Part shown: positions 1 to 8,079 of the stretch, piece by piece
How positions within the stretch are numbered: the first letter of the stretch is position 1
How the letters are laid out: every line of letters begins with the position of its first letter
Source: Scardovia inopinata JCM 12537
GTDB taxonomy: Bacteria; Actinomycetota; Actinomycetes; Actinomycetales; Bifidobacteriaceae
Assembly: GCF_001042695.1 (NCBI RefSeq)
Contig: NZ_AP012334.1
Span: 1,116,001-1,180,000, forward strand
Direction: 5' to 3'
DNA: 64,000 bases
Notes under the pieces: model-generated
Database searches by the model: none
The model's input: the letters and a program-made list of their open reading frames with translations, nothing else
Told to the model about the DNA's origin: nothing
Made by a program: the position numbers and the translations under genes

Positions 1-421
1 CGATTTCTTGGGCTATGTGGGCTAGAGCCTTTTCTCCGTTGTGACCAAAAGGAGGATGCCCCAGGTCGTGGCAGAGGCAGGCACAGTCAACCAGGTCGGG
101 ATCGCAGCCGAACATTTTAGCCATTTGCCGCCCAACCTGGGCTACTTCCAAGGTATGAGTCAGACGGGTTCTGGCAAAATCATCCGTTCCTGCTACCAGA
201 ACCTGGGTTTTAGCCCCCAGCCGGCGCAGGGCAGAAGAATGCACAATCCTGGCCCGGTCACGTTCAAATTCGGTTCTGGATCGGGATTTCTCCGGTTCAT
301 TGACCCAGCGTTCCTCATCATGATTGCTATAACCCTCATGGCGAAGAGCAGACTCGGCATCATAGTCAGCCTGATCAGAGGCTGAATTCCCAAGATTTCC
401 ATGGTTTTCCAGAGCCGTCAT
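1..421 (-). CDS. dgt: dGTP triphosphohydrolase-like HD protein, N-terminal part (runs off the window)
   Basis: The first 140 codons of a deoxyguanosinetriphosphate triphosphohydrolase-like protein, which would hydrolyse dGTP to deoxyguanosine and triphosphate in the cytoplasm. The frame from the ATG at 419-421 reads [20 protein letters not shown], then [11 protein letters not shown] and [14 protein letters not shown], which are the HD-domain metal-binding motifs of the family. A TAG lies a short way upstream in frame, so 421 is the natural start, although no clear ribosome site precedes it. The first ~45 residues are acidic and poorly conserved. The gene follows alr on the same strand after 56 bases, suggesting co-transcription. 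The C-terminal part lies outside the window. Confidence 0.92.
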   Translation of the reverse strand, partial: MTALENHGNLGNSASDQADYDAESALRHEGYSNHDEERWVNEPEKSRSRTEFERDRARIVHSSALRRLGAKTQVLVAGTDDFARTRLTHTLEVAQVGRQMAKMFGCDPDLVDCACLCHDLGHPPFGHNGEKALAHIAQEI

Positions 422-477
422 AGTTGGAACTTTAGCAGACTCAGCCTATTTCGCACTCACAAGAAGAACAAAACAGC

Positions 478-1860
478 TCAAAGCAAACAAGACTGATCAA
501 GAAGAGCACAGTCCGACGGCGGCAATACATCATGCGCATGCAGGTATAAGCGGGGAATCCGGTTACGCAGACAGGTAAAAATTTCATAGCTGATAGTGCC
601 GGCAGCTCGTGCCCAATCATCAGCTGTCGGCTCCCCAAACTGCTCTCCCCTGCCCGGGCCGAAGAGTTCCACAGTATCACCTTCGCAGACCCCCAAATCA
701 GAGGCGAATCCCTGCAAATCGAGAATGCACTGGTCCATGCAGACTCGTCCGCTGATATGGACAATCTTTGGCCCCTGGGAAGTCATAATGCGAACAGGGG
801 CCCCTGGATGGTCCACCCCCAAGGAACCAGCCCTGTTAAAACCAGAAGCAGACCGATGAATTCCATCAGCATACCCAACCGGCAAATCAGCTGTGCTGGT
901 TGCCTGTGTAGTCATATAGGTTCGCCCATAAGAAATTGAGTGACCAGCAGGGAGATTTTTAACTGTTCCCAGCTGGGCCTGAACAGTCATGGCTGGTTTT
1001 AACCCCCAGTCTGATGCAGTTCCCATGGCCGGATCTGGCTCATATCCATACAAGCCAACGCCAGGCCTAACCAGCTCATAATGAATCTGTGGCCGGGTCA
1101 AAGTGGCAGCAGTGTTTGCCAGATGGCGAAGAGAAGGATGAAGTCCTGCATTATCCATCCGGTCAACAAAACGGGAGAAACTGGCGATTTGTTCCTCTGT
1201 TGCTGCCCGGCATTCAGGGTCGGCAGGATTATCAGCCACAGCAAGATGGCTCCACACCCCCACGACATCCAAAAGATTTTCGTGAACTTTTTCTTTCAGG
1301 AGATTCAGAGCTTCTTCAAATTCTTCAGGAGTAAAACCATTGCGTCCAAAACCCGTATCAACCTTAATATGCACACGGGCTTTCTTTCCTGCTGTCCGCG
1401 CAGCGGCCGCAACAGCTTCAATCCCCTGCACAGAGCCCAGGGCAATATCAATATCATGACCTATCAGTTTGTCAAAAGGGTCATATTTTCCGTTGTAGAG
1501 CCAGGTAAGAATCCGAGCCCGGTCAGGGCCAATCCCCAGCTTCCTCAGTAAAAGAGCTTCCCTGGACTGGGCTGTCCCCAGCCAAGTCGCGCCTCCTGCA
1601 AGGGCAGCTAAAGCAGTAGGAATGAGCCCGTGCCCATAAGCATCGGCCTTGACTACGCCCATCACCTGGGCCGGGCCTTGTGCCGGATTTTTTCCAGATT
1701 TTGCAGCCTCATCAGCCAGATCGGTCAAATGACGCATATTGTCTCTCAATGCAGCCAGATCTACTATCGCCTGAGCAGGATATTGATATAGGGCGGCCTG
1801 ATAGTTTTCTCTTGCCTGAGGCGATTCCAAGTCCCCCCACTGAACTGCTGATAGACTCAT
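478..1860 (-). CDS. alr: alanine racemase
   Basis: PLP-dependent racemase that converts L-alanine to D-alanine for peptidoglycan; cytoplasmic. The PLP-binding motif VVKADAYGHG places the Schiff-base lysine at K71, and the catalytic tyrosine of the second half-site is Y311 in SISYGRTY. GRVCMDQ near the C-terminal domain is also typical. At 460 residues it is longer than the usual 370-390: about 30 residues precede the family start and a short hydrophilic tail follows. The start is supported by an AAAGGA site 8 bases upstream of the ATG. It lies 60 bases after the ABC transporter operon on the same strand and may be read from it. Confidence 0.97.
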   Translation of the reverse strand: MSLSAVQWGDLESPQARENYQAALYQYPAQAIVDLAALRDNMRHLTDLADEAAKSGKNPAQGPAQVMGVVKADAYGHGLIPTALAALAGGATWLGTAQSREALLLRKLGIGPDRARILTWLYNGKYDPFDKLIGHDIDIALGSVQGIEAVAAAARTAGKKARVHIKVDTGFGRNGFTPEEFEEALNLLKEKVHENLLDVVGVWSHLAVADNPADPECRAATEEQIASFSRFVDRMDNAGLHPSLRHLANTAATLTRPQIHYELVRPGVGLYGYEPDPAMGTASDWGLKPAMTVQAQLGTVKNLPAGHSISYGRTYMTTQATSTADLPVGYADGIHRSASGFNRAGSLGVDHPGAPVRIMTSQGPKIVHISGRVCMDQCILDLQGFASDLGVCEGDTVELFGPGRGEQFGEPTADDWARAAGTISYEIFTCLRNRIPRLYLHAHDVLPPSDCALLDQSCLL

Positions 1861-1920
1861 ATTATGGTCCTTTCATGACCAAGCGGCGCCACATATGCAC
1901 CACTCTATAGGTACTCCTGT

Positions 1921-2760
1921 TCAGTATATATCCCAGGCCGCTGCTTCCATAAGCCTGCGAGTGTAATCTTCGCGAGGATTCTTCAAAACTTCCCCAGCAG
2001 GTCCGTATTCCACTATCTTCCCCTGATGCATAACCATAATATTATCAGCCAGAAGCCGGGCAATCCCCAAATCGTGAAGAACAATGAGCAGGCTCATCCC
2101 CCTGGTGCGCAAATCCTGAAAAGCAGATACAATCCGGACTCTTCCGCTCACATCGACAGCACTGAGAGGTTCGTCTGCGACCAACAGTTCAGGATTCGTG
2201 ACCAGAGCTCTGGCCATGGCAACTCTCTGAGCCTGACCTCCCGACATATCCTGAGGGTATCGTCTGAGAAAAACTTCAGACTCCAGGCCCACCATTTCCA
2301 AAGCATGCGAGGATTTCTCCACAAGGATTTTTTTGTCTTTGATTCCGGAAAGGCGCAAGGGTTCAGCAATAATGTCTGCCCCAGCCCACCGGGGGTTCAG
2401 GGAAGAGTAAGGATTTTGAAAAACGAGACCCGTTCCTTTCTTCAACAGAGACAAACCGGATCCGCTGACAATATCCTTCCCCTTCCACAGAACTTGACCT
2501 GAATCGGGGGCCAGCATACCCAGGCAGATCTGAATCGCAGTCGTTTTCCCTGAACCCGATTCCCCTACCAGGGCTAGAGACCGGCCCTTTTCCAGAGAGA
2601 AAGACAGAGAATCAACAGCTCTTACCGGTTCAGGAAAAGAAGGAAAAGTTTTGCTGATCTTCTGGGCTTCCAGAAGAGGCTGCGGCTGCTGCGCCTGCTG
2701 TGCCGGCTTTATGTCCTGATTTTCAGAGGCGATAGAGAACAATGGCTGACTGTCGGTCAT
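1921..2760 (-). CDS. peptide-type ABC transporter ATP-binding protein (OppF/DppF-like)
   Basis: Second ATPase of a peptide/nickel-type ABC importer; it hydrolyses ATP on the cytoplasmic face. Walker A GESGSGKT is at residues 66-73, the signature MSGGQAQRVAMARAL is near 165-180, and Walker B with VADEPLSAVD follows, then an HDL switch histidine. The first ~30 residues are a Gln/Pro-rich extension absent from most relatives. The oligopeptide-specific C-terminal cap is short, so the substrate could be peptide, nickel or another small solute. The start overlaps the stop of the preceding ATPase by 4 bases, typical of translational coupling. Last gene of the five-gene transporter operon. Confidence 0.92.
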   Translation of the reverse strand: MTDSQPLFSIASENQDIKPAQQAQQPQPLLEAQKISKTFPSFPEPVRAVDSLSFSLEKGRSLALVGESGSGKTTAIQICLGMLAPDSGQVLWKGKDIVSGSGLSLLKKGTGLVFQNPYSSLNPRWAGADIIAEPLRLSGIKDKKILVEKSSHALEMVGLESEVFLRRYPQDMSGGQAQRVAMARALVTNPELLVADEPLSAVDVSGRVRIVSAFQDLRTRGMSLLIVLHDLGIARLLADNIMVMHQGKIVEYGPAGEVLKNPREDYTRRLMEAAAWDIY

Positions 2761-3563
2761 AGGGCGAGCTCCTTCGCAGATTCAACCAGTTTCCGGGTCA
2801 TCGGGTGCCGGGAATCTTGTTCATTCTGACCGGTGTCTGAAGAGTGTCCGGACAGCAGATCGGTAATGGTTCCCTGATCGACAAGAGTTCCCTGGTCAAT
2901 AACATAACACCGCTGGGCAATGCGGGATAGGACGGAAAAATCATGGGTAACAAATAAGAGGGAGGCTCCTGAATTTTCCACCTTGCTCATCAGTAAATCA
3001 AGAATACGCTTCTGAGTAATCGTATCAACAGCTGTGGTGGGCTCATCGGCAGCAATAAAACGGGGATTATCCATCATGGCTTCAGCGATAGCAGCCCGCT
3101 GGGCCTGCCCGCCGGATAATTCATGAGGGTACCTGTCTGCTAAGGATGGGTTCAAGCCGACTGATTCCAGGGCCTTGGCAGCTAGGTTCTTCTTTTTTCC
3201 CTTGGATAAGCCCGATAGCTTCCCCCTGGCCGCAAGGGGGAGGAGGACATTATTTTCAATGGTTGCTACCGGATTCAGAGCCTGAGCAGGGTTCTGAAAG
3301 ATCATAGCCATATACGGTCCACGAAGTTTCGCACACTGAGAGTCCGGCAGTCCTACCAGCTCTGCCCCATCCACTGTGATTGACCCCTGGACCCTGGCAT
3401 GAAGAGGGAGCAGTCCTAAAACAGCCTTGATAATCATGGATTTCCCTGACCCTGAGGCACCAATCAGTCCTACTCTTTCTCCGTCTTGCACAGTCATGGA
3501 CAGGTTGCTGACAACCGCCCTGCTTCCAATATATATTGAAAGATCGCTTATCTGAATAGTCAT
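2757..3563 (-). CDS. peptide-type ABC transporter ATP-binding protein (OppD/DppD-like)
   Basis: First ATPase of the importer. Walker A GASGSGKS is at residues 35-42, the signature ELSGGQAQRAAIAEAM near 148-165, and the Walker B region reads FIAADEPTTAVD. The Q-loop segment MIFQNPAQALNP is characteristic of the OppD/DppD branch. At 268 residues it is shorter than OppD (~330) and lacks the Cys-rich C-terminal extension, so it resembles ATPases of nickel or short-peptide systems. It shares 4-base overlaps with its neighbours on both sides. Subtype assignment is inference; the ABC family is certain. Confidence 0.93.
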   Translation of the reverse strand: MTIQISDLSIYIGSRAVVSNLSMTVQDGERVGLIGASGSGKSMIIKAVLGLLPLHARVQGSITVDGAELVGLPDSQCAKLRGPYMAMIFQNPAQALNPVATIENNVLLPLAARGKLSGLSKGKKKNLAAKALESVGLNPSLADRYPHELSGGQAQRAAIAEAMMDNPRFIAADEPTTAVDTITQKRILDLLMSKVENSGASLLFVTHDFSVLSRIAQRCYVIDQGTLVDQGTITDLLSGHSSDTGQNEQDSRHPMTRKLVESAKELAL

Positions 3564-4516
3564 GATTGAGCCTCCACCGCAGAACGTAACCGGGGGTTAG
3601 TGACCGGATCCAGGCATTCTCTCAGCTGATCGCCACAAAGGATAAGTGCTGCTACAGCCAGAGTTGCGCACAAGCCAGACCAGATGACAGTCAGGGGATA
3701 CACTCCGATCAGTTGGGAGGAGGCTGCCAGGGAATGCCCCCACGAAGGGATATCAGCAGGGAGGCCTATTCCCAAGTAAGTAAGACCAATCTCAGCCAAA
3801 ACGGCAGTTCCAGCGCATTCAGACAACTGAACGGTCATCATAGGAGCAATGCTGGGCAGAATATGGCGTCGAAAAACTTCCCAATCTCCAGCACCTGCCC
3901 ATCGGGCAGCCCGAACGTAATCAGATCGGGCAGCCAGTCTGGCCTGGGGGCGGACAATCCTCATGATGGTAAAAGAGTAAGCCAGGGAACAGGCAACAAT
4001 GACAATAGCTACGGACTTACCCAGAGGAACGGCCACAATCATAGCAATAACAATGGTAGGAACAGCCATGAGTGTATCGATGACCACCACTGACACCTGG
4101 CTGACCCAGGAACGGGAGCTGACAGTCAAAGCCGTTCCTGCACACCCTAAAAGAAAAGTCACCGCAGTAACCAGGAGAACTATCAACAGCTCGGTACCGC
4201 TTCCTTTGAGCAGCCAGCTGAGAATATCTGCCCCTGCTGCGTCAGTCCCCATAAGATGACTTGCGGACGGGGGTTGTAGGATATGATTCTTTTCCTGTCT
4301 CAGTAGAGGATAGGGGGTCCACAGCAGGGAAAGCAAAGCGGCTAAAAGCCAGATGATCAGGATAATGTTGCAGAACCAGCCGCTGGCCGTTGACCACAGG
4401 GAGGAAAGGACAGTACGGACAGGGCTCGATCTTGCAGCAGGGCTAAGAGCAGGAGTCTTATCCGCAGGCTGGTTTATAAGCTGGCCCGCAGGCTGGTGCT
4501 TTTTTTTCAAACTCAT
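3560..4516 (-). CDS. peptide-type ABC transporter permease (OppC/DppC-like)
   Basis: Membrane subunit of the importer. A 40-residue polar N-terminus is followed by a first membrane segment (IILIIWLLAALLSLL) and the cluster of helices of the BPD-transporter fold. The coupling motif ARSDYVRAARWAGAGDWEVF, which contacts the ATPases, is clear, and HLMGTDAAGADILSWLLKG is the typical DppC sequence after the first helix. Length (318) fits the family. It overlaps the stop of the upstream permease by 4 bases (ATGA) and the following ATPase gene by 4 bases. Confidence 0.93.
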   Translation of the reverse strand: MSLKKKHQPAGQLINQPADKTPALSPAARSSPVRTVLSSLWSTASGWFCNIILIIWLLAALLSLLWTPYPLLRQEKNHILQPPSASHLMGTDAAGADILSWLLKGSGTELLIVLLVTAVTFLLGCAGTALTVSSRSWVSQVSVVVIDTLMAVPTIVIAMIVAVPLGKSVAIVIVACSLAYSFTIMRIVRPQARLAARSDYVRAARWAGAGDWEVFRRHILPSIAPMMTVQLSECAGTAVLAEIGLTYLGIGLPADIPSWGHSLAASSQLIGVYPLTVIWSGLCATLAVAALILCGDQLRECLDPVTNPRLRSAVEAQS

Positions 4517-5553
4517 CGCAGCCCCTCCCCTTCAGCAGCTTCCAGAACGAGTCTGGGATCCAGGAGCGAATGCACAATGTCAACAATCAAACCAACCAGG
4601 AAGAAGAGAGCGGCCAAAAGCATAATCTCACTCTGAGCTGCCAGGAGATCCCTATTCTGTATATCCCTCATCAGCATTCCTGACAGGCCGGGCAGGGCAA
4701 AAAGCTGTTCGACAACCAAAACCCCTGTGACCATACTGGCAAATGTCATCCCAAAGACACTGATCAACTGAGGCAAAATCAAGCGCAGGGCAGTTTTTCG
4801 AATAGCCTCTTTTCTGGTCATTCCTGCTGCCATGCTCAAAGCAACATAGTCGGACTCAGCTAATTCCAGCAAACCAGACCGAGTATACCGAAGAATGGAG
4901 GCAGCGGTTATAATCCCTACACTGGCTGCCGGCAGGATCAAACTCAGCAAGGCCTGTCCTGGCTGAGCCCAACCCTGGTCAGGAAAACCAGAAACAGGAA
5001 ACAAACCAATCAGCCCTATCCCCTTCCCCAGAAGCATTATCAGGAGCAGGCCCAGCCATAAGGCCGGAATAGCAGCAGCCACGATAGCCACAATTCTGTA
5101 TGCATTTTGAACCGCCGGGTGCTGGGATGAAGCAGAAGAAATTCCCAGGGGCAGGCCTAAGGCCAGGGCAATAATCAAGCTGAGAATAATCAGAGGAAAG
5201 GTGATCTGCGACCGCTGAGCAATCTGTGACGCCACTGCTTCCCCTGTCAGGGTGGAGGTACCCCAGTTTCCTTGGAATATACCCAGCAACCAGTGCCCAT
5301 ACTGCTGGATATACGGTTGATCTAAGCCCAACCGCTTCCTGGCGGCAGCAACCTCAGCCGGGGTCGAATTAATACCAGCTACCAAGAGGGCCTGATCGCC
5401 TGGGAGTACTCTCAACAGAAGAAAAATCAGAATCGATAAGAGCAGGAAAGCGAGAAGGAAAAAAGCAAGCCGACGGATGATGGCTACGGCTCTTCTGCCT
5501 CCCAGCCTACCGAATCTTGGCTTACCGAATCCCGATTTATGCAGATGTGGCAT
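4513..5553 (-). CDS. peptide-type ABC transporter permease (OppB/DppB-like)
   Basis: Partner membrane subunit. A basic N-terminus (about 25 residues) leads into a membrane helix beginning at AIIRRLAFFLLAFLLLS, followed by the DppB hallmark LPGDQALLVAG with KRLGLDQPYIQQYGHWL. Later helices carry the ATPase-coupling loop ELAESDYVALSMAAGMTRKEA. At 346 residues the length is normal. It starts 34 bases after the binding-protein gene and overlaps the next permease by 4 bases, so the operon order is binding protein, B, C, D, F. Confidence 0.95.
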   Translation of the reverse strand: MPHLHKSGFGKPRFGRLGGRRAVAIIRRLAFFLLAFLLLSILIFLLLRVLPGDQALLVAGINSTPAEVAAARKRLGLDQPYIQQYGHWLLGIFQGNWGTSTLTGEAVASQIAQRSQITFPLIILSLIIALALGLPLGISSASSQHPAVQNAYRIVAIVAAAIPALWLGLLLIMLLGKGIGLIGLFPVSGFPDQGWAQPGQALLSLILPAASVGIITAASILRYTRSGLLELAESDYVALSMAAGMTRKEAIRKTALRLILPQLISVFGMTFASMVTGVLVVEQLFALPGLSGMLMRDIQNRDLLAAQSEIMLLAALFFLVGLIVDIVHSLLDPRLVLEAAEGEGLR

Positions 5554-5587
5554 AGTGTAATCCTGGCATATCCTTATTGACGAAAAG

Positions 5588-7192
5588 CTATTGACGAGAA
5601 GCTGTCAGATTCCACAAAGGTAGATAGGATTGGTTTAACGTAATCGGAAAACCAGAAACCCCTTTGCGACTAGCTGTTACCACTCGGTAATTGAAAAGCC
5701 AGTCAGCAGCAGCATCCTGACTGACAATCTTCGCTGCCTGAGCCAACTTGGAATCCCTTTCTGAATCAGACTTTGAGGCCAGAGCCTGTTTGTAGAGAGT
5801 CTGTACGCGAGGATTGTTATAGCCATAGTAATAGTCAGGGTTAGCCCACTGATAAAAATCATGACTTTCATTATGGTCCACCAGGGACAAATCGTATGCG
5901 CGTTTCTGGTAAACATCAGTCAGCCACGTGTTGAAGTCAACCCGGTTGACGGTCAGATTAATTCCTATCTGAGATAGCTGTGATTTGAGCTGATCCCCAA
6001 TCTGAGCAGGATAAATCGTGGCGTATTCCAACGACAGGGTTATTTTCTTATCCTTCCCATAACCGGCTTCCTTCATGAGTTTTCGAGCTTGAGTAAGGTT
6101 GTGAGGGTACAAGCCAGTCAGATCTTGATGCCCTGGATCCAGTTTGGTGATAGGCCCTCCCAGAGGGAGATCATAGTTTCCCCGAGATTTAATAATCGCC
6201 TCGTGATCAATGGCGTATCTAATTGCCTGCCGGACTTTTTTATTGGTCAGCGGCGCTTTCTTATTATTGAAAGCCAGCACATACTTATCGGTATCATCTC
6301 CCACAGAAACAGTAAAACGAGAATCGGCTGAAACCGATGGGGCAAGTTTGTCATCCAGGGGAGCGAGAACATCTACCTGACCGCTTTTGAGCGCATTATA
6401 GCCAGCATTGACGTCTGCATAATAACGAATACGGACAGTGCTTGTTTTTGCACGCCTACTGCCCCAATATTTTTTGTTGGCTTTCAAGGTTACCGAGGTT
6501 CCTGGTCTGTAGGAGGAAACCAGGTAAGGCCCGGATCCCACAGCCTGAATCTTTGGCTGGTAGGAAGCATCTTTATCGAAGACCAGGCCTGCGCGGCCAG
6601 AAAGGTTCCACAACAGTAAGGAGTATGGAGCTTTGAGTTTGATAACCACAGTTTGAGGGTTCGGTGCAGAAACAGACTGGTAATTAGATAGAAGAGAATA
6701 TCCCTGATATTTCCCTTTCATCATGCTTCTGATAGACCAGACCACGTCGGAAGAGTCCAGGACGTGCCCATTAGAAAACTTCATTTTCTTATTCAGATGG
6801 AAGGTATAGGTTTTCCCATCCTGTGATATTGTCCACGATCGGGCCAGGCCGGGTTGAATTTTATTCGCAGAAGTACGGGAAACCAGGCCTTCATACACAT
6901 TGCCAATGAGAAGCTGATCCAAACTACTGCCCGACTGGGTTCGTATATCCAAATTCGTGGGGGCCAGTTGGAGGCCGATGGTAACGCTATCCGCTTTTCC
7001 CTGTTCCTGACCTGTCTGCCCCGATCTTTGGCGGCTCCAGACCAGAAACGCACCGATGACAGCCAGAACAAGAACAATAATGATGACGGGGATCCACCAT
7101 TTTTTCTTTTTCCCTGCCCCTGAGTTTTCTGATAGGAGTTCCTGGACACTTGTTGTTTTTGATTCTGTTTCCTGCCCATTGGTAGAAGGCAT
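5588..7192 (-). CDS. peptide-type ABC transporter substrate-binding protein, membrane-anchored
   Basis: Extracytoplasmic solute-binding protein of family 5 (SBP_bac_5). After a 34-residue polar segment ending in GKKKKWW comes one long hydrophobic helix (about residues 36-53), then the mature domain. Family signatures include YTFHLNKKMKFSNGHVLDSSDVVWS and the block KKVRQAIRYAIDH. There is no lipobox cysteine after the hydrophobic segment, so the protein is probably held by an uncleaved N-terminal helix instead of a lipid. A GGAGATGAG site immediately precedes the ATG, which supports this start. First gene of the operon; substrate unknown, peptide import is the default. Confidence 0.93.
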   Translation of the reverse strand: MPSTNGQETESKTTSVQELLSENSGAGKKKKWWIPVIIIVLVLAVIGAFLVWSRQRSGQTGQEQGKADSVTIGLQLAPTNLDIRTQSGSSLDQLLIGNVYEGLVSRTSANKIQPGLARSWTISQDGKTYTFHLNKKMKFSNGHVLDSSDVVWSIRSMMKGKYQGYSLLSNYQSVSAPNPQTVVIKLKAPYSLLLWNLSGRAGLVFDKDASYQPKIQAVGSGPYLVSSYRPGTSVTLKANKKYWGSRRAKTSTVRIRYYADVNAGYNALKSGQVDVLAPLDDKLAPSVSADSRFTVSVGDDTDKYVLAFNNKKAPLTNKKVRQAIRYAIDHEAIIKSRGNYDLPLGGPITKLDPGHQDLTGLYPHNLTQARKLMKEAGYGKDKKITLSLEYATIYPAQIGDQLKSQLSQIGINLTVNRVDFNTWLTDVYQKRAYDLSLVDHNESHDFYQWANPDYYYGYNNPRVQTLYKQALASKSDSERDSKLAQAAKIVSQDAAADWLFNYRVVTASRKGVSGFPITLNQSYLPLWNLTASRQ

Positions 7193-7343
7193 AACTCATC
7201 TCCTGATGAACGTGACTGGTCACCGCCTGGCCTCTGCCGGGTCGCTGCCTGTCGTGATTCACATATAGAAACATTCTACCCTTCTAGCCTGACTAATTTT
7301 TATTCTCCCCTCCACATCGCAGAACTCCCTCCACATCGCAGAA

Positions 7344-7374
7344 ACCGGCGACCAGCCCTAGGCTGATCACCGGT
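7344..7374 (-). terminator. probable hairpin terminator after the lipoprotein gene
   Basis: A 14-bp stem with a 3-base CTA loop; two positions are G:U-type pairs. It lies between the lipoprotein gene and the ABC operon, both on the minus strand. Read on that strand, the stem is followed only by a short TTTC, so it is a weak intrinsic terminator at best. Just beside it (about 7312-7340) a CTCCACATCGCAGAA unit occurs twice in tandem. Confidence 0.5.
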
Positions 7375-7464
7375 AGAATAAAAATCCAGTAAACGATTCC
7401 AGTAAAGAATCACTTATGCCTACTAATATGCATATTGATATGCATACTGACCGCGATTCCCGTA

Positions 7465-7947
7465 TTAATTATCAAAGGTTCGGGAAGCAATCAAAGTTCC
7501 ATGTTCCGCATAAACATCAACCCTCACTTTGACACCGTCAACGCCAACCTGATCCTTGCATTCCTGAATAATTTGGGACATGGAGCTATGCATAGCTTCA
7601 AACATGGTGTCAGTACGCCCACTCATAGCCTTTTTCAAATCAGCATCCGTATAGCCTTGGTTCTTCAGCTTGAGGGTATAAATAATGGTCTTGCCCTTAT
7701 GAGTAACAGCAACCGATCCTACGGAGCTCTTGGAAGAATTAAACTTGGCCACTTCTTGTTTGACCTGCTTAGAGTTAACTACCATATCGATCTTCTGATC
7801 ATCAGACTTAAACCAGAGACTGGGACTGGTGCAAGCTGAAAGGCTGAAAAAAGCTGCAAACGCCATAATCAAGGCCAGGATAGTTCGGGTCAGTCTCGAC
7901 GTCGGGGTCTTGGAAGAAGTGGCAGTTTTTACGGTGGAAGAAATCAT
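7465..7947 (-). CDS. small lipoprotein, DUF4854-like
   Basis: A 160-residue exported lipoprotein. Residues 1-20 are Ser/Thr/Lys-rich, 21-35 hydrophobic, and LSAC at 36-39 is a lipobox with C39 as the lipidated residue. The mature part has a pattern VNSKQVKQEVAKFNSS ... TLKLKNQGY ... VDVYAEHGTLIASRTF that resembles DUF4854 proteins of bifidobacteria, recalled by pattern and not searched. Function unknown. It is transcribed alone, upstream of the ABC operon and divergent from the GH2 gene, and ends just before a hairpin. Intergenic bases 7375-7464 hold two TATGCATA octamers 12 bases apart, of unknown meaning. Confidence 0.82.
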   Translation of the reverse strand: MISSTVKTATSSKTPTSRLTRTILALIMAFAAFFSLSACTSPSLWFKSDDQKIDMVVNSKQVKQEVAKFNSSKSSVGSVAVTHKGKTIIYTLKLKNQGYTDADLKKAMSGRTDTMFEAMHSSMSQIIQECKDQVGVDGVKVRVDVYAEHGTLIASRTFDN

Positions 7948-8079
7948 ATGATTTGAACCTTTCTATGATCTTCTGTATTTACATTCAGTCTCATTTGTGC
8001 ATCTTTACTTGTAAAAAATTACATAAGCAACAAATGCTACAGTTATATTATACAAGGCAGAGGCAACAAGGAGGTCTGC

